Shown one piece after another: positions 1 to 7,985 of a stretch of 16,000 bases of DNA. Positions within the stretch are counted from its first letter, which is position 1, and each line of letters begins with the position of its first letter. The notes beneath the pieces were generated by a model. That model had not been told where the DNA came from, made no database searches, and saw only the letters and a program-made list of their open reading frames with translations. The stretch is from assembly GCA_007124075.1 (NCBI GenBank), contig SLFV01000332.1:1-16000 (forward strand), given 5' to 3'. The position numbers and the translations under genes are program-made. Source of the stretch: Roseimaritima sp. GTDB taxonomy: Bacteria; Planctomycetota; Planctomycetia; Pirellulales; Pirellulaceae.

Positions 1-110
1 AGTAGTTGGGCCAACGCGATCGCACCGACGCCGAATCCGCAGTTCTGAAAGAAATGGCGTCGAGTCGCGGTTTTGATGGAGGGGTCAGGGGTCTGCTGTA
101 GTGGTGACAT
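1..110 (-). CDS. DUF1501 family protein, N-terminal fragment (cut by window edge)
   Basis: Reading the minus strand from the ATG at 110 gives 36 codons with no stop before the window ends. The peptide starts MSPLQQTPDPSIKTA and continues TRRHFFQNCGFGVGAIALA. A twin-arginine pair followed by a glycine- and alanine-rich hydrophobic run is the usual start of planctomycete DUF1501 proteins, which belong to the sulfatase/alkaline phosphatase-like fold and carry a Tat-type leader. The start lies 21 bases after the stop of the PSD1 gene on the same strand. DUF1501 directly behind a DUF1549/DUF1553 gene is the standard planctomycete arrangement, so the two are probably co-transcribed. Only the leader is visible, so the family call rests on leader pattern plus position. 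The substrate of these pairs is not established. Confidence 0.8.
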   Translation of the reverse strand, partial: MSPLQQTPDPSIKTATRRHFFQNCGFGVGAIALAQL

Positions 111-131
111 GGGTGCCGCAGTTAAGGTTGC

Positions 132-3100
132 TTACTCTCGAGTGATAAAGTTGTCGGTGTTCATCAGCACGCGTCCGATTCTAGACCATGCGTCTGGAGG
201 GTCGCTGGGACTCGAGGCGTTCCTCGTTTCCGGATTGAGGCTTGTTGCCTGTCCTTGCAGCATGCTGTCCCAATAGTCCATCAACACTGTCATTTCCTGC
301 TCGCTAGGCTCACGGCCCAGCGTCAACATAAAGGCGTGATTTAGTTTGTCAGCCAAATTGCGCGTTTGCGTTGTGTCTCGCAAGATTCGCTGCCCCAACG
401 CATCGGCCAGTTCCAGAAACATCGGGTCATTCGCGATGGTTAACGCCTGTAACGGAGTATTGGAACGGTTTCGACGCGTGCAGGTGGTTTGCATGTCGGG
501 GGTGTCAAAGGTGGTGAACAGCGGGTGAGGTGCACTGCGAAAGAACTGCGTGTACAGGCTGCGACGAAAACGATTGCCGTGCTGATCGGCACGCCAGCTT
601 TTAGACGTTTGCGTGAAAGCGTACACGCCGTCAGGTTGTGGCGGATAGACGCTAGGGCCTCCGATTCTACGGTCTAACTGTCCGCTGGCAGACAATGTGG
701 CATCTCGAATAATCTCCGCTTCAACCCGCAACCGATTTTGGCGGCTCAGCAGGCGATTGCGAGGGTCGATTTCCAAGGTGTCGTTGCGGAAAGCCGACGC
801 CTGCCGGTAGGTCGCGCTGGTGACAATCCAGCGATGCAAGCGTTTCAGCGAATACCCTTCGCTTTGGAAGCGAGTCGCTAAAAAATCCAGTAACTTCGGA
901 TGCGACGGCAAAGTTCCTTGAGACCCAAAATCTTCTTCGGTCTCTACCAGACCACTGCCAAAGAATCTCATCCAAACGCGATTCACCGTAACGCGGGGTG
1001 TCAATGGGTTTTCTGGATCAACCAGCCAGCGTGCTAAATCCAGCCGATCACCTGAGGCGTCATCGGGCAGGGCAGGCGGGACCGCAGAAAGTACCCCAGG
1101 TCGCAAGCGACCGACTTGCTCGTCGGGACGGAGAAAGTCGCCACGAACACTGACGTACGTCGGTCGCGGTTCGGGCAGTTCCGCCATCACCATCGTGGTG
1201 GCGGGCTCGGGTGGATCATCGCCAAAGTCGACCGTTGGGTATCTGTCGCGGAGCCCCTGGAGGACTTGTTTGCGCTGGGCAGCCGATCGCTTGTCGGGGG
1301 ATTTTTTCAACGCCTCAACCAAGGTCTTCGACGCAGCCCCGGTAGGGTAGGACAGGGCAGTATCGGTCCACTGGACAGCAAACCGCCCGACCTGATAATC
1401 AGGATTGGCATCGTGCCGCAGTTCCAACACTACCGCTGCAGACGGCTGGATCCGCACCGGAGGATCAAACACAAAGACCGCTTGATGGTCCGCATTCATG
1501 ATCGCCTGACTGCCGGGAGCGACGTTGATCGCCCAGCCGGTCTTAGGGTCGGTGTCAATCGCAGCGGTCACCGGATATTGCGGCTGTTCGTGATCGGCCA
1601 CTGCGAAACCAGGCACGTAGGCTTCCCCGTCAATCAGCAGCCGTACCGATGTTAGGACAAAATTCCCATTAGCAGCGCGTCCAGGGCCACGTTGCGGCAA
1701 GCGATCATCGGTCAAAACCCGCAGTCGTAATCCGGACAGCGTCGCAGACGGCAGGGGTAGTGCGAGACGGTAATCCGCATTGGCCGCCGGTTTGCCCTCG
1801 ATCAACCACGAGCCGTCTTGCAGAAGCCGAACCTTTGACTGGCCGGCAACCTGCAGCGCTACGTCTGCAAGATCTTGGTTTTCGCTTGTCTGGACAGCGT
1901 TATCAGCGGAAAAAACAAACTCCCGCCATTCGGCCTGAGCATACAATGGATGCTCCGAGTCCGCAGAGCCGAGTTCTTGCAGCAGTTCCGCCTCCCATTT
2001 TCGACGCTGCTGACGCTGTCGCTGGACCGCGGCGGCATCGGTCGTTCCTAAGACCTCGCCTGGTAGGACCGAAACCGTGGCTCCCGTGTTGTTGCGATCG
2101 GTTCCCGAATTAAAGAAGGCGAACAGTTCATAATACTCGCGATCCGTAATCGGGTCGTATTTGTGGGTGTGGCATTGGGCACAGCCCAGCGTCAATCCCA
2201 ACCACACGGCCCCCGTCGTATTGACTCGATCGACCACGGCTTCATGTCGAAACTGATCGGGGTCCGTTCCACCTTCTTGATTAATTAACGTGTTGCGATG
2301 AAACCCACTCGCAATCCGCTGCAGTTTGCTCGCGTTGGGCAACAAATCGCCCGCCAACTGCTCGATCGTGAATTGATCAAAGGGCATGTCGTCGTTCACT
2401 GCTCGCAGAACCCAATCGCGGTATGGCCACATCGATCGGACGCTATCGATCGAATAGCCGTTGGAATCGGCGTATCGGGCTTGATCCAGCCAATGCCGGC
2501 CCCACCGTTCGCCATAGTGGGGTGAGGCCAAAAGTGCGTCCACAACCCGCTCGTACGCATCGGGGCGAGTATCGTTCTGAAAGTCAGCGATTTCGCTGGG
2601 ACGGGGTAGCAAACCCGTCAGGTCCAGGTGAACGCGTCGCAGCAAGGTTGCACGATCTGCTGGTGGCGAGGGAGCTAAATCAACGTCTTCCAACGTCCCA
2701 GCGATGAAAGGGTCGATCGCGTTGTTGCCCCACGATGTGTCCTTGGTGCTTGGGGTAGCAGGCCTTTGCAGCGGAGCGAATGCCCAGTGCGACTGATAGT
2801 GGGCACCCTCCGCAATCCACTGACTTAGCGTCTGAACCTCCTGTGCGGTCAACGCTTGCTTCTTGCTGTGGGCAGGGGGCATCCGCAGGTCATCGTCATG
2901 TTCGATAACCCGATGAATCAAGACGCTGGCGTTAGGATCCCCGGGTACGATCACCGCCCCTGAGCCAAGGTCTTCTAGAACGGCGGAGCGTTCGTCTAGG
3001 CGTAGCCCCGCCTCACGATTTTTTTCGTCCGGGCCGTGACAGTGGAAACAGCGATCGGATAGGATCGCCCGCACCTGCCGATTGAAGTCGATCCGTGGTT

Positions 3101-3209
3101 CTGCAGCGTCTCCGCGATCAGTTGTTCTACCAGGCCCTGCTGCGATTAGCAGTACAAAAAGCAACAACAAACAGGTGCGTCTGTGTGTCGATTGCGGGCA
3201 AACGATCAT
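132..3209 (-). CDS. PSD1 / planctomycete cytochrome c domain protein (DUF1549-DUF1553)
   Basis: This 1025-residue protein is a typical full-length planctomycete PSCyt1-PSCyt2-PSD1 protein. Residues about 10-27 form a basic then hydrophobic signal peptide, so it is exported. A PSCyt1 domain follows with the haem-binding motif CFHCH at 54-58 and the nearby DLRMPP signature. The DUF1549 (PSCyt2) domain spans roughly 165-370 and carries a second CxxCH, CAQCH, at 343-347. A middle region of unclear fold follows, then DUF1553 (PSD1) from about 720 to 1000, with NRVWMRFFG and the RRNRSNTPLQAL segment. The ATG at 3209 has a weak AGGA nine bases upstream. Family knowledge suggests an envelope c-type cytochrome acting with the downstream DUF1501 protein, possibly in oxidative breakdown of polymers; the substrate is unknown. 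The long opposite-strand frames over this gene are shadows. Confidence 0.93.
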   Translation of the reverse strand: MIVCPQSTHRRTCLLLLFVLLIAAGPGRTTDRGDAAEPRIDFNRQVRAILSDRCFHCHGPDEKNREAGLRLDERSAVLEDLGSGAVIVPGDPNASVLIHRVIEHDDDLRMPPAHSKKQALTAQEVQTLSQWIAEGAHYQSHWAFAPLQRPATPSTKDTSWGNNAIDPFIAGTLEDVDLAPSPPADRATLLRRVHLDLTGLLPRPSEIADFQNDTRPDAYERVVDALLASPHYGERWGRHWLDQARYADSNGYSIDSVRSMWPYRDWVLRAVNDDMPFDQFTIEQLAGDLLPNASKLQRIASGFHRNTLINQEGGTDPDQFRHEAVVDRVNTTGAVWLGLTLGCAQCHTHKYDPITDREYYELFAFFNSGTDRNNTGATVSVLPGEVLGTTDAAAVQRQRQQRRKWEAELLQELGSADSEHPLYAQAEWREFVFSADNAVQTSENQDLADVALQVAGQSKVRLLQDGSWLIEGKPAANADYRLALPLPSATLSGLRLRVLTDDRLPQRGPGRAANGNFVLTSVRLLIDGEAYVPGFAVADHEQPQYPVTAAIDTDPKTGWAINVAPGSQAIMNADHQAVFVFDPPVRIQPSAAVVLELRHDANPDYQVGRFAVQWTDTALSYPTGAASKTLVEALKKSPDKRSAAQRKQVLQGLRDRYPTVDFGDDPPEPATTMVMAELPEPRPTYVSVRGDFLRPDEQVGRLRPGVLSAVPPALPDDASGDRLDLARWLVDPENPLTPRVTVNRVWMRFFGSGLVETEEDFGSQGTLPSHPKLLDFLATRFQSEGYSLKRLHRWIVTSATYRQASAFRNDTLEIDPRNRLLSRQNRLRVEAEIIRDATLSASGQLDRRIGGPSVYPPQPDGVYAFTQTSKSWRADQHGNRFRRSLYTQFFRSAPHPLFTTFDTPDMQTTCTRRNRSNTPLQALTIANDPMFLELADALGQRILRDTTQTRNLADKLNHAFMLTLGREPSEQEMTVLMDYWDSMLQGQATSLNPETRNASSPSDPPDAWSRIGRVLMNTDNFITRE

Positions 3210-3675
3210 TCTTTCGGATCCTGAGGAGGGAAAGGGCAGCGTGACTGCCGAATTTTCGGAAGCGTGCGGAACCCGTCCGGCGGGATGCTACTCGAAATGC
3301 AAACGCTGGCCATTAGATCCGAGGACGGTCAACGAAATCAGCCAAGAAGCCAACGCCTGTCCTCCTTATTCTACCCTACCGGTCCAGCGGCTTCAAACAG
3401 GCAGCTCGTTCGGCGCTTCGATCCACCGCTCCTTTCAGCGCTCGTGTTGTCCAAAGGCAACAGTCAAGCCCGGCAGCAAACGATCGTGTTGATCATTTGC
3501 ATCAGTCCCGTTGCCTATCGGTGTTCTTTCGGAACCCAGGTATTGGTTGCAATCCATTGTTTCGAAAGGGCTTGTGAAAATCCGGCAGGCAGTCGAGTGT
3601 GGTTTTGGCACCATGGATGCATTGAAGGGACGAAACCGTCAGTCCGAAGTCCCAACGCTTTGAGCCCGATTTGAT
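3210..3675. other. Divergent intergenic region, no gene seen
   Basis: These 466 bases separate the PSD1 gene (minus) from the unknown gene at 3676 (plus) and must hold both promoters, but I find no convincing -35/-10 pair on either strand. A five-base-pair stem (GGCAG/CTGCC, 3235-3249) lies about 25 bases upstream of the PSD1 start. A 16-codon frame (3613-3663) ends just before the ATG at 3676 but has no Shine-Dalgarno site. Overlapping open frames of about 136 codons here show no recognisable protein features. Confidence 0.6.
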
Positions 3676-4551
3676 ATGCACGTCTTAAAAACTACGGAAC
3701 TGGCCGCAATCATCGTCCAGTACGGGGCGGGGCTGGTATATCATCGCGATCTAATTCCAAACGAAGCGTTGAATAGTTATTGGGTGGCTAGTCGCCAGCG
3801 GTTCGATTTATGGCATCAGGCGTTGGGCAACCAGCGAAAGCTTCAAACGCAGGGAACCCCCGAGCAATTGCGGCAGTGGTGGGAGACCAATCTAGCGTTG
3901 CTGGAGGAAATCCTGCTGGCGGAGATGCTGACGCGTGTTTATGCGGCGCTGGGGGCAGGCCTGGAACGGCAACATCCAACCCCGGAGGTTGCACCGATTC
4001 TGGATTCGGTTTTTCATGCTCACTTGGAGGCCCGACAGCGTGTCCTACGTTTGATGCTGTTCGGTCGCGGCAGTCGATTGACGGAAGTCTTGCGACTGGA
4101 TCGATTGCGGCGCCAGGTGGAACGTTGGACCGACACGTTGATTGGTGGCATGGCGACCACGTTTAACGGGGCCTTGAAGTACGCACACAACCAACGACGA
4201 GCCGTGCAGCAAGCGGACGTTGTCCGCACCTCCTCGGGAGATCGGCCATCTGCTGACGACTTCGCCCAAATGGATTTCAGCATGCAAGCAATCCTGAGTC
4301 AACATTGTTCACCAACCGCTGCGCTACCCCGGTTAAACCGTCAAGTTCAAGAGGCGGTCATGCTGTGCCTCCGACCGGAACTGTTTGACAGTGTCGACCG
4401 AATGCAAACGCTTTGGGTCCATCGGTTGGAGGCGGGAAGCGAACAGGCGGCACGTTTGTTGGACGCGTCCAACGGCGATCCACAGGGCAGTTTGCTCCGC
4501 ACCGCTTACGCGGCCCTGCGCGATCCAAGGACGTTGCGCAAACTGATGTAG
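3676..4551 (+). CDS. Hypothetical alpha-helical protein
   Basis: I do not recognise this 291-residue protein by name. Composition and heptad-like spacing suggest it is almost entirely helical, with no signal peptide, so it is probably cytoplasmic. Two helices stand out. Residues 75-97 contain E77, E78 and E83, and residues 106-127 contain H114, H116 and E118 in VFHAHLEARQRVL. A third, at about 138-160, reads LDRLRRQVERWTDTLIGG. The acidic and histidine positions would suit a metal-binding helical bundle, but no complete ferritin-type ExxH pair is visible, so this is a guess. A charged, probably disordered stretch (about 180-200) precedes a second helical part. The ATG at 3676 has no clear Shine-Dalgarno sequence. 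The gene runs convergently into the LRR gene with 22 bases between their stops. Its length and codon pattern support a real gene. Confidence 0.75.
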   Translation: MHVLKTTELAAIIVQYGAGLVYHRDLIPNEALNSYWVASRQRFDLWHQALGNQRKLQTQGTPEQLRQWWETNLALLEEILLAEMLTRVYAALGAGLERQHPTPEVAPILDSVFHAHLEARQRVLRLMLFGRGSRLTEVLRLDRLRRQVERWTDTLIGGMATTFNGALKYAHNQRRAVQQADVVRTSSGDRPSADDFAQMDFSMQAILSQHCSPTAALPRLNRQVQEAVMLCLRPELFDSVDRMQTLWVHRLEAGSEQAARLLDASNGDPQGSLLRTAYAALRDPRTLRKLM

Positions 4552-4573
4552 GTAGCGATGCTTGGAAACCAAT

Positions 4574-5410
4574 TCACTCGTCAAAGACACGCACACCGAT
4601 TTTTCGTAGCGTTTCTAGTTGCTCCGTTTCGGCTGTTTCGTTCAGCGGATTTTCTCCCAGATACAAACGCATGTACGGAGCGAATCGTTTCGGTCCCTCC
4701 GCATCACGTTGGCACATCTCCACAAGCGACCCGAGGTCTGAAATTTGATTGTTGCTCACGAGCAAAAAGTTAATTTCCGTCAGTTCTTGCAGCGGTTGCA
4801 GGTCAGCGATCTTGTTGTTGCGGAGGTTCAAGGTTGACAGCCACTTCAGCTTGCGAAGAGGTTTCAGGTCAGCGATCGCATTGCCAGAGGCGTCCAGCGA
4901 CCAGATTTTGGTCAACTCCGCAATCGGTTCCAGAGTCTTCAGTTGGTTCTCGGCAACGTAGAGCGTCCGCAAGTTCTCCATCGCTTGCAACGGAGATAGA
5001 TCGGTGACTTGATTTTTTGAAACGTCCAGCAATTGAGTAGCCGTTAGCTCCTGCAGTGGTGACAAGTCGGTAATTTGATTGTTTGCCAGGGTAATGGACT
5101 GCAACCGCTTTAACTGAGATAGCGGCGTTAAGTCAGCAATTTCGTTGTTCGTGAAATCCACCAACATCACCGCTGGACAATGTTGTAATCCTTCCAGGCT
5201 TTTGATTTCTTTGTCTCGACCGACCACCCGTGAAATGTTTTGTACGTCGGCTTTCGTCAGTGGATCATTGTTGAAACGTTTCTCGAAAACTTCGGCTCGC
5301 ACCGCAGCTTCCAGGCCCGAATCGGGAAATAACGACTCTTGCTCCTCGGCCAACGAAATATTGGCGATGATCAAAAAAGCACATGTGTTGAGGTGGAGGC
5401 GGGAAAGCAT
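4574..5410 (-). CDS. Exported leucine-rich-repeat protein (internalin-like LRR)
   Basis: The ATG at 5410 is preferred over an upstream in-frame TTG at 5422 because GAGGG sits five bases before it and a clean signal peptide follows (MLSRLHLNTCAFLIIANISLA, then EEQ). The mature protein has a short acidic cap region (to about residue 65). About seven tandem repeats of roughly 22 residues come next, of the internalin/SDS22-like type, with the recurring core LxxLxLxxNxIxDLxPLxxL; examples are VDFTNNEIADLTPL and LNLRNNKIADLQPL. A C-terminal cap ends with VRVFDE. Such LRR proteins act as exported or surface ligand-binding solenoids; no ligand can be inferred. There is no sorting signal or transmembrane anchor at the C terminus, so it is probably periplasmic or secreted. 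It stands alone on its strand and converges on the gene ending at 4551. Total length is 278 residues. Confidence 0.88.
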   Translation of the reverse strand: MLSRLHLNTCAFLIIANISLAEEQESLFPDSGLEAAVRAEVFEKRFNNDPLTKADVQNISRVVGRDKEIKSLEGLQHCPAVMLVDFTNNEIADLTPLSQLKRLQSITLANNQITDLSPLQELTATQLLDVSKNQVTDLSPLQAMENLRTLYVAENQLKTLEPIAELTKIWSLDASGNAIADLKPLRKLKWLSTLNLRNNKIADLQPLQELTEINFLLVSNNQISDLGSLVEMCQRDAEGPKRFAPYMRLYLGENPLNETAETEQLETLRKIGVRVFDE

Positions 5411-5455
5411 GGTTGCCCTCAATTCAAAGGAAGATCATAACACATAACAATAGGA

Positions 5456-5470
5456 CAGGCATCCAGCCTG
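5456..5470. repeat. Short inverted repeat upstream of the LRR gene
   Basis: CAGGC and GCCTG form a five-base-pair stem around the loop ATCCA. It lies about 45 bases upstream of the LRR start codon. It resembles the short CAGGC...GCCTG palindromes common between planctomycete genes, but a stem this short can arise by chance. Confidence 0.35.
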
Positions 5471-5817
5471 GTGTTCCACGCCATCGTGTCGGCCACAAAC
5501 GATGCGGCTGGTCTGACTTTCAGATTCGCTACTCGGTTGCCAGACTTAGGTCTTGAGCCACTTGGCGGGGGGGTGCGGAGCTTGGCAAGGGCGTTCGCCG
5601 AGCCGCACGCCGAACAACCTCCGCAGCCGTAGGATACTTTCTTGGCGGTCCCGCTGCCAGTAAAGGCAGGGAACTTTGCCCAGATAGCCCAAGTGGAATG
5701 CCTGGCCTAACGAATGGGGTAGAGCGGAATGACAAACCTTTTCGTGGTAATTTCCGTACTAGTGACCAACGCGAACGGGAGGGTGAACAATGGTTGTCGC
5801 AACCGCGACCCCCGACA

Positions 5818-5844
5818 GGTTTTGGTAGGCGTCCTACCAAAACC
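5818..5844. repeat. Perfect 12-bp inverted repeat, REPIN-like
   Basis: GGTTTTGGTAGG (5818-5829) and its exact reverse complement CCTACCAAAACC (5833-5844) are separated by only CGT, giving a perfect 12-base-pair hairpin with a three-base loop. There is no T-run on either side, so it is not an intrinsic terminator. A third copy of the 12-mer occurs at 5890-5901 in the first orientation. Two or more inverted copies of a short intergenic word are the hallmark of REP/REPIN-type elements; copies elsewhere in the genome cannot be seen from this window. Confidence 0.7.
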
Positions 5845-5889
5845 GCGTTGTCTGCCCAAATGGACGCAGATGCCTCCAGAGGCTGCAAC

Positions 5890-5901
5890 GGTTTTGGTAG
5901 G
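5890..5901 (+). repeat. Third copy of the GGTTTTGGTAGG word
   Basis: This is an exact repeat of the 12-mer at 5818-5829, in the same orientation and 72 bases downstream of it. Between this copy and the palindrome lies a small GCCT/AGGC stem (5872-5883). The module ends 51 bases before the sigma factor start codon, so it would sit inside or just upstream of that gene's leader. Confidence 0.65.
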
Positions 5902-5952
5902 CTGTTTGCTAACTGAAGCAAAAACAATTCATCGGAACAGTGGGTAGCGGAC

Positions 5953-6558
5953 GTGGCAAACGAGGCGGAGTTAATACGCGCCGCCCTGTCGGGCGACTCC
6001 GAGGCCTTTGGTCAGTTGGTGCGGACGCATCAGGAACGATTGTACGCGGCAATGTTGCAAGTAACACGTTCCACCGAGGAAGCGGAGGATGTTGTTCAGG
6101 AAGCTTTTGTTCGTGCCTTTTTAAAGTTGGATTCATTTCACGGAAATAGTCAATTTTTCACGTGGCTGTACCGAATCGCTTTTAACAACGCCCTGTCGCG
6201 CCGTCGTCGCAAGCAGCCCAGCGTGTCTTTGGAGCAGGCACGCGAAGCGACGGGCGCCGAGCCGGTTGATCACGTGGATGCCCCCGACGCGGGGTTACTT
6301 CGCGAGGAGCGTGTGGCAATGATCCAACGGGCATTGGATCAGTTGACGTTGGAACATCGAGCGATTCTGGTCTTGCGGGAAATGGAAGACCAGTCGTATG
6401 AGGCGATTGCCGACATTCTGCAGATTTCGATTGGGACCGTGCGCAGTCGATTGAATCGGGCGCGGACGCAATTACGCCTGGCGCTGGAAGGCATGCAGCA
6501 AGCGGAGCAGCAGCGGGACAACCCTGACGCTGGCAATCGCAATATCAACGGACTTTGA
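5953..6558 (+). CDS. RNA polymerase sigma factor, ECF subfamily
   Basis: The 201-residue protein has the two-domain plan of an extracytoplasmic-function sigma-70 factor. Sigma region 2 covers about residues 5-85, with the core-binding helix EEAEDVVQEAFVRAFLKLDSF and the promoter-melting segment FFTWLYRIAFNNALSRRRR. A variable acidic linker (about 90-118) follows. Sigma region 4 covers about 121-178, with LTLEHRAILVLREMEDQSYEA and the recognition helix ISIGTVRSRLNRAR. The start is the GTG at 5953, which places the family N terminus (ELIRAALSGDSEAF) correctly; its Shine-Dalgarno site is weak. No membrane anti-sigma gene follows; instead a small cysteine protein starts 28 bases downstream on the same strand. 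The regulon is unknown. Confidence 0.95.
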   Translation: MANEAELIRAALSGDSEAFGQLVRTHQERLYAAMLQVTRSTEEAEDVVQEAFVRAFLKLDSFHGNSQFFTWLYRIAFNNALSRRRRKQPSVSLEQAREATGAEPVDHVDAPDAGLLREERVAMIQRALDQLTLEHRAILVLREMEDQSYEAIADILQISIGTVRSRLNRARTQLRLALEGMQQAEQQRDNPDAGNRNINGL

Positions 6559-6586
6559 GATAAACCGTATTACTGGTGTTGAAGCG

Positions 6587-6805
6587 ATGGCAAACGAATT
6601 CGAACCGGCCGAACAGACGTCTCCGCAAACGGGCCAAACGCCGCGACCCTACATCAGCATTCTCTTTCGCTGTTGCAATGTCTACAGCCGATTGTATCGC
6701 CGCGCGGATCGAACGGCCTACGCAGGGCACTGCCCTAAGTGTGCGTCGCCCCTGATCGTCCCGATCGCTCCGGGGGGGGCCAGTCAGCGGATCTTCACAA
6801 CCTAG
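6587..6805 (+). CDS. Small conserved zinc-ribbon-like protein
   Basis: This 72-residue protein has a short, probably disordered N terminus (to about residue 20). A compact module follows: RPYISILFRCCNVYSRLYR with adjacent C29 and C30, then AYAGHCPKCASPLIVPIAPGG with H48, C49 and C52. A CC pair plus CPxC is the pattern of a small zinc ribbon or rubredoxin-like knuckle. From memory, planctomycete genomes carry similar short proteins with the CPKC...VPxGPGG ending, but I cannot check this. The ATG at 6587 is 28 bases after the sigma factor stop, so the two are probably co-transcribed. A role as a partner or redox-sensing regulator of the sigma factor is only inference. It lacks the HxxxCxxC motif of known zinc-binding anti-sigma factors. 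Confidence 0.75.
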   Translation: MANEFEPAEQTSPQTGQTPRPYISILFRCCNVYSRLYRRADRTAYAGHCPKCASPLIVPIAPGGASQRIFTT

Positions 6806-6839
6806 ACTGGAACATGCCGGGAAAAACCAACGGCTGTGT

Positions 6840-7862
6840 TCAGTGCGGATTTTTTTTCGCATCGGATTGCGAAGCCAATTGCAATTGCTGACGCACCTGG
6901 GAGCGAAGGTCGGTCGCCACCAGTAAGGTAGGGTCGAGCTGCAAGGCTTGCGAAATCGCTTGCTCCGCACTTTCCAGGTCATTGATTTCAATCGCCACAG
7001 TCGCTAACTGAAGGAACGCGATCGGATCGTTGGGGGTTAGTTCGATGATTTTGCGGAAACAGCGACTCGCATCGTCATGACGACCCAGGTGCCGCAGTGC
7101 GATGCCACGCAGCATCATCACTCGCTCCGGCAGAAAACATTCGTTGGTGTGGTCCTGAAGACGATCCAGTGTCGCCAGGAGGCGGTCATGGCGACCCTGC
7201 TGCCGATACAGTTCCGCGACCGATAACTGAACCTCGGGAAAGTCAGGCTGCAAAGCCAACGCCCGGTGGTAGGCAGCTAATGCGGAGTCCGTTTCGCCTC
7301 GTTGTTGCAAGCAATCTCCATGCAACGCCCAGGTTTGCGGCAGGTGGCGTCCACTGCGGAGCGAGGCCGTTCGCAATTCTTCCGCCGCCTCCAGGTTCCC
7401 GTGGTCGAATTGCATGCGCCCCAGTCGGACAATCCGCTCGGGATGCCCGTCACTCAGACGTACTGCGTTCTGCATGTATTGGATCGCTTCGGCCGGTTCA
7501 CCCCGGTGCCAAAGCGTCTCCGCCATTCCCCAGTTGGCACGATCGTCCGCCGGGTGCAGCGCCAAGGCGGCAGCAAAAAGTTCCTCCGCGTACTCCCAAC
7601 GCTCCAGATGAATCGCCTCCAATCCTTGCCGAGCCAGATTGGTTGCCGCCGTCGAGGTTCGTGTTTCTGTGCGAGCCCGAATCGCCGTGCACCCCCCGCC
7701 GCACCAGAGGACCGCGACCCACAACAGGAACCCACGACAGCAAAAGCCCGCGATCCCTCGCTGATTAGCTGGTGCAAGTGAGCGGTCGCCAAGCATGCTT
7801 CTGCCCAAAAAACCTAAGAAACCGGTACTGAAATGGTGCGGCGAATCAGCCGTCAAACGCAT
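6840..7862 (-). CDS. Membrane-associated TPR repeat protein
   Basis: The 340-residue product has a hydrophobic segment at about residues 38-55 (GFCCRGFLLWVAVLWCGGGC). This may be a lipoprotein-type signal peptide, but the residues before the cysteine (GGG) do not fit a canonical lipobox, so it may simply be a membrane anchor. After it come about six or seven tetratricopeptide repeats from residue 75 to 325; clear units include WEYAEELFAAALALHPAD, TDSALAAYHRALALQPDF and LESAEQAISQALQLDP. TPR solenoids scaffold protein-protein contacts, so an envelope assembly or adaptor role is likely, but the partner is unknown. The start is uncertain: an internal ATG at 7796 (residue 23) also keeps the hydrophobic segment and gives a more normal leader length. 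The gene converges on the small zinc-ribbon gene with 34 bases between them. Confidence 0.85.
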   Translation of the reverse strand: MRLTADSPHHFSTGFLGFLGRSMLGDRSLAPANQRGIAGFCCRGFLLWVAVLWCGGGCTAIRARTETRTSTAATNLARQGLEAIHLERWEYAEELFAAALALHPADDRANWGMAETLWHRGEPAEAIQYMQNAVRLSDGHPERIVRLGRMQFDHGNLEAAEELRTASLRSGRHLPQTWALHGDCLQQRGETDSALAAYHRALALQPDFPEVQLSVAELYRQQGRHDRLLATLDRLQDHTNECFLPERVMMLRGIALRHLGRHDDASRCFRKIIELTPNDPIAFLQLATVAIEINDLESAEQAISQALQLDPTLLVATDLRSQVRQQLQLASQSDAKKNPH

Positions 7863-7985
7863 GTTACTGGAAAAGACCGTTGACTAGCCGGAGCACACCT
7901 GATTCGAAAAAAACTTCCGGAAAATGTCGGCGGCCTTGCCACGTGAGCGGACCCGATTCTTCACTGTCTCAGAGAGGTTTCCCAT

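Larger units (their letters stand above)
5411..5952. other. Gene-free, hairpin-rich intergenic region
   Basis: This 542-base stretch lies between the starts of the LRR gene (minus) and the sigma factor gene (plus). Open frames on both strands give proline/arginine-rich translations without recognisable features, so I treat it as non-coding. It contains several stems: CAGGC/GCCTG at 5456-5470, CTGCC/GGCAG at 5654-5669, GGTTG/CAACC at 5792-5804, a 12-base-pair palindrome at 5818-5844, GCCT/AGGC at 5872-5883 and TTTGCT/AGCAAA at 5905-5922. No convincing promoter was found for either flanking gene. Confidence 0.6.

Noticed and set aside
1116..1655. 179-codon plus-strand open frame
   Set aside because: It lies fully inside the PSD1 gene on the opposite strand; its translation is arginine-rich without domain features, as expected of a shadow frame.
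3613..3663. 16-codon frame ending just before the gene at 3676, a possible leader peptide
   Set aside because: No Shine-Dalgarno, no run of regulatory codons and no attenuator hairpin pair; short frames of this size are expected by chance.
3082..3674. Overlapping plus-strand frames of about 136 codons in the 3210-3675 gap
   Set aside because: No signal peptide, domain or good start; sequence bias does not resemble neighbouring genes.
5529..5927. 132-codon minus-strand frame in the gap before the sigma gene
   Set aside because: It runs through the palindromic repeats, has proline/arginine/serine-biased sequence, no Shine-Dalgarno and no recognisable motif, so non-coding repeat DNA explains it better.
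7097..7768. 223-codon plus-strand open frame
   Set aside because: It is antisense to the TPR gene, whose repeats are unmistakable; the translation is proline/arginine-rich noise.
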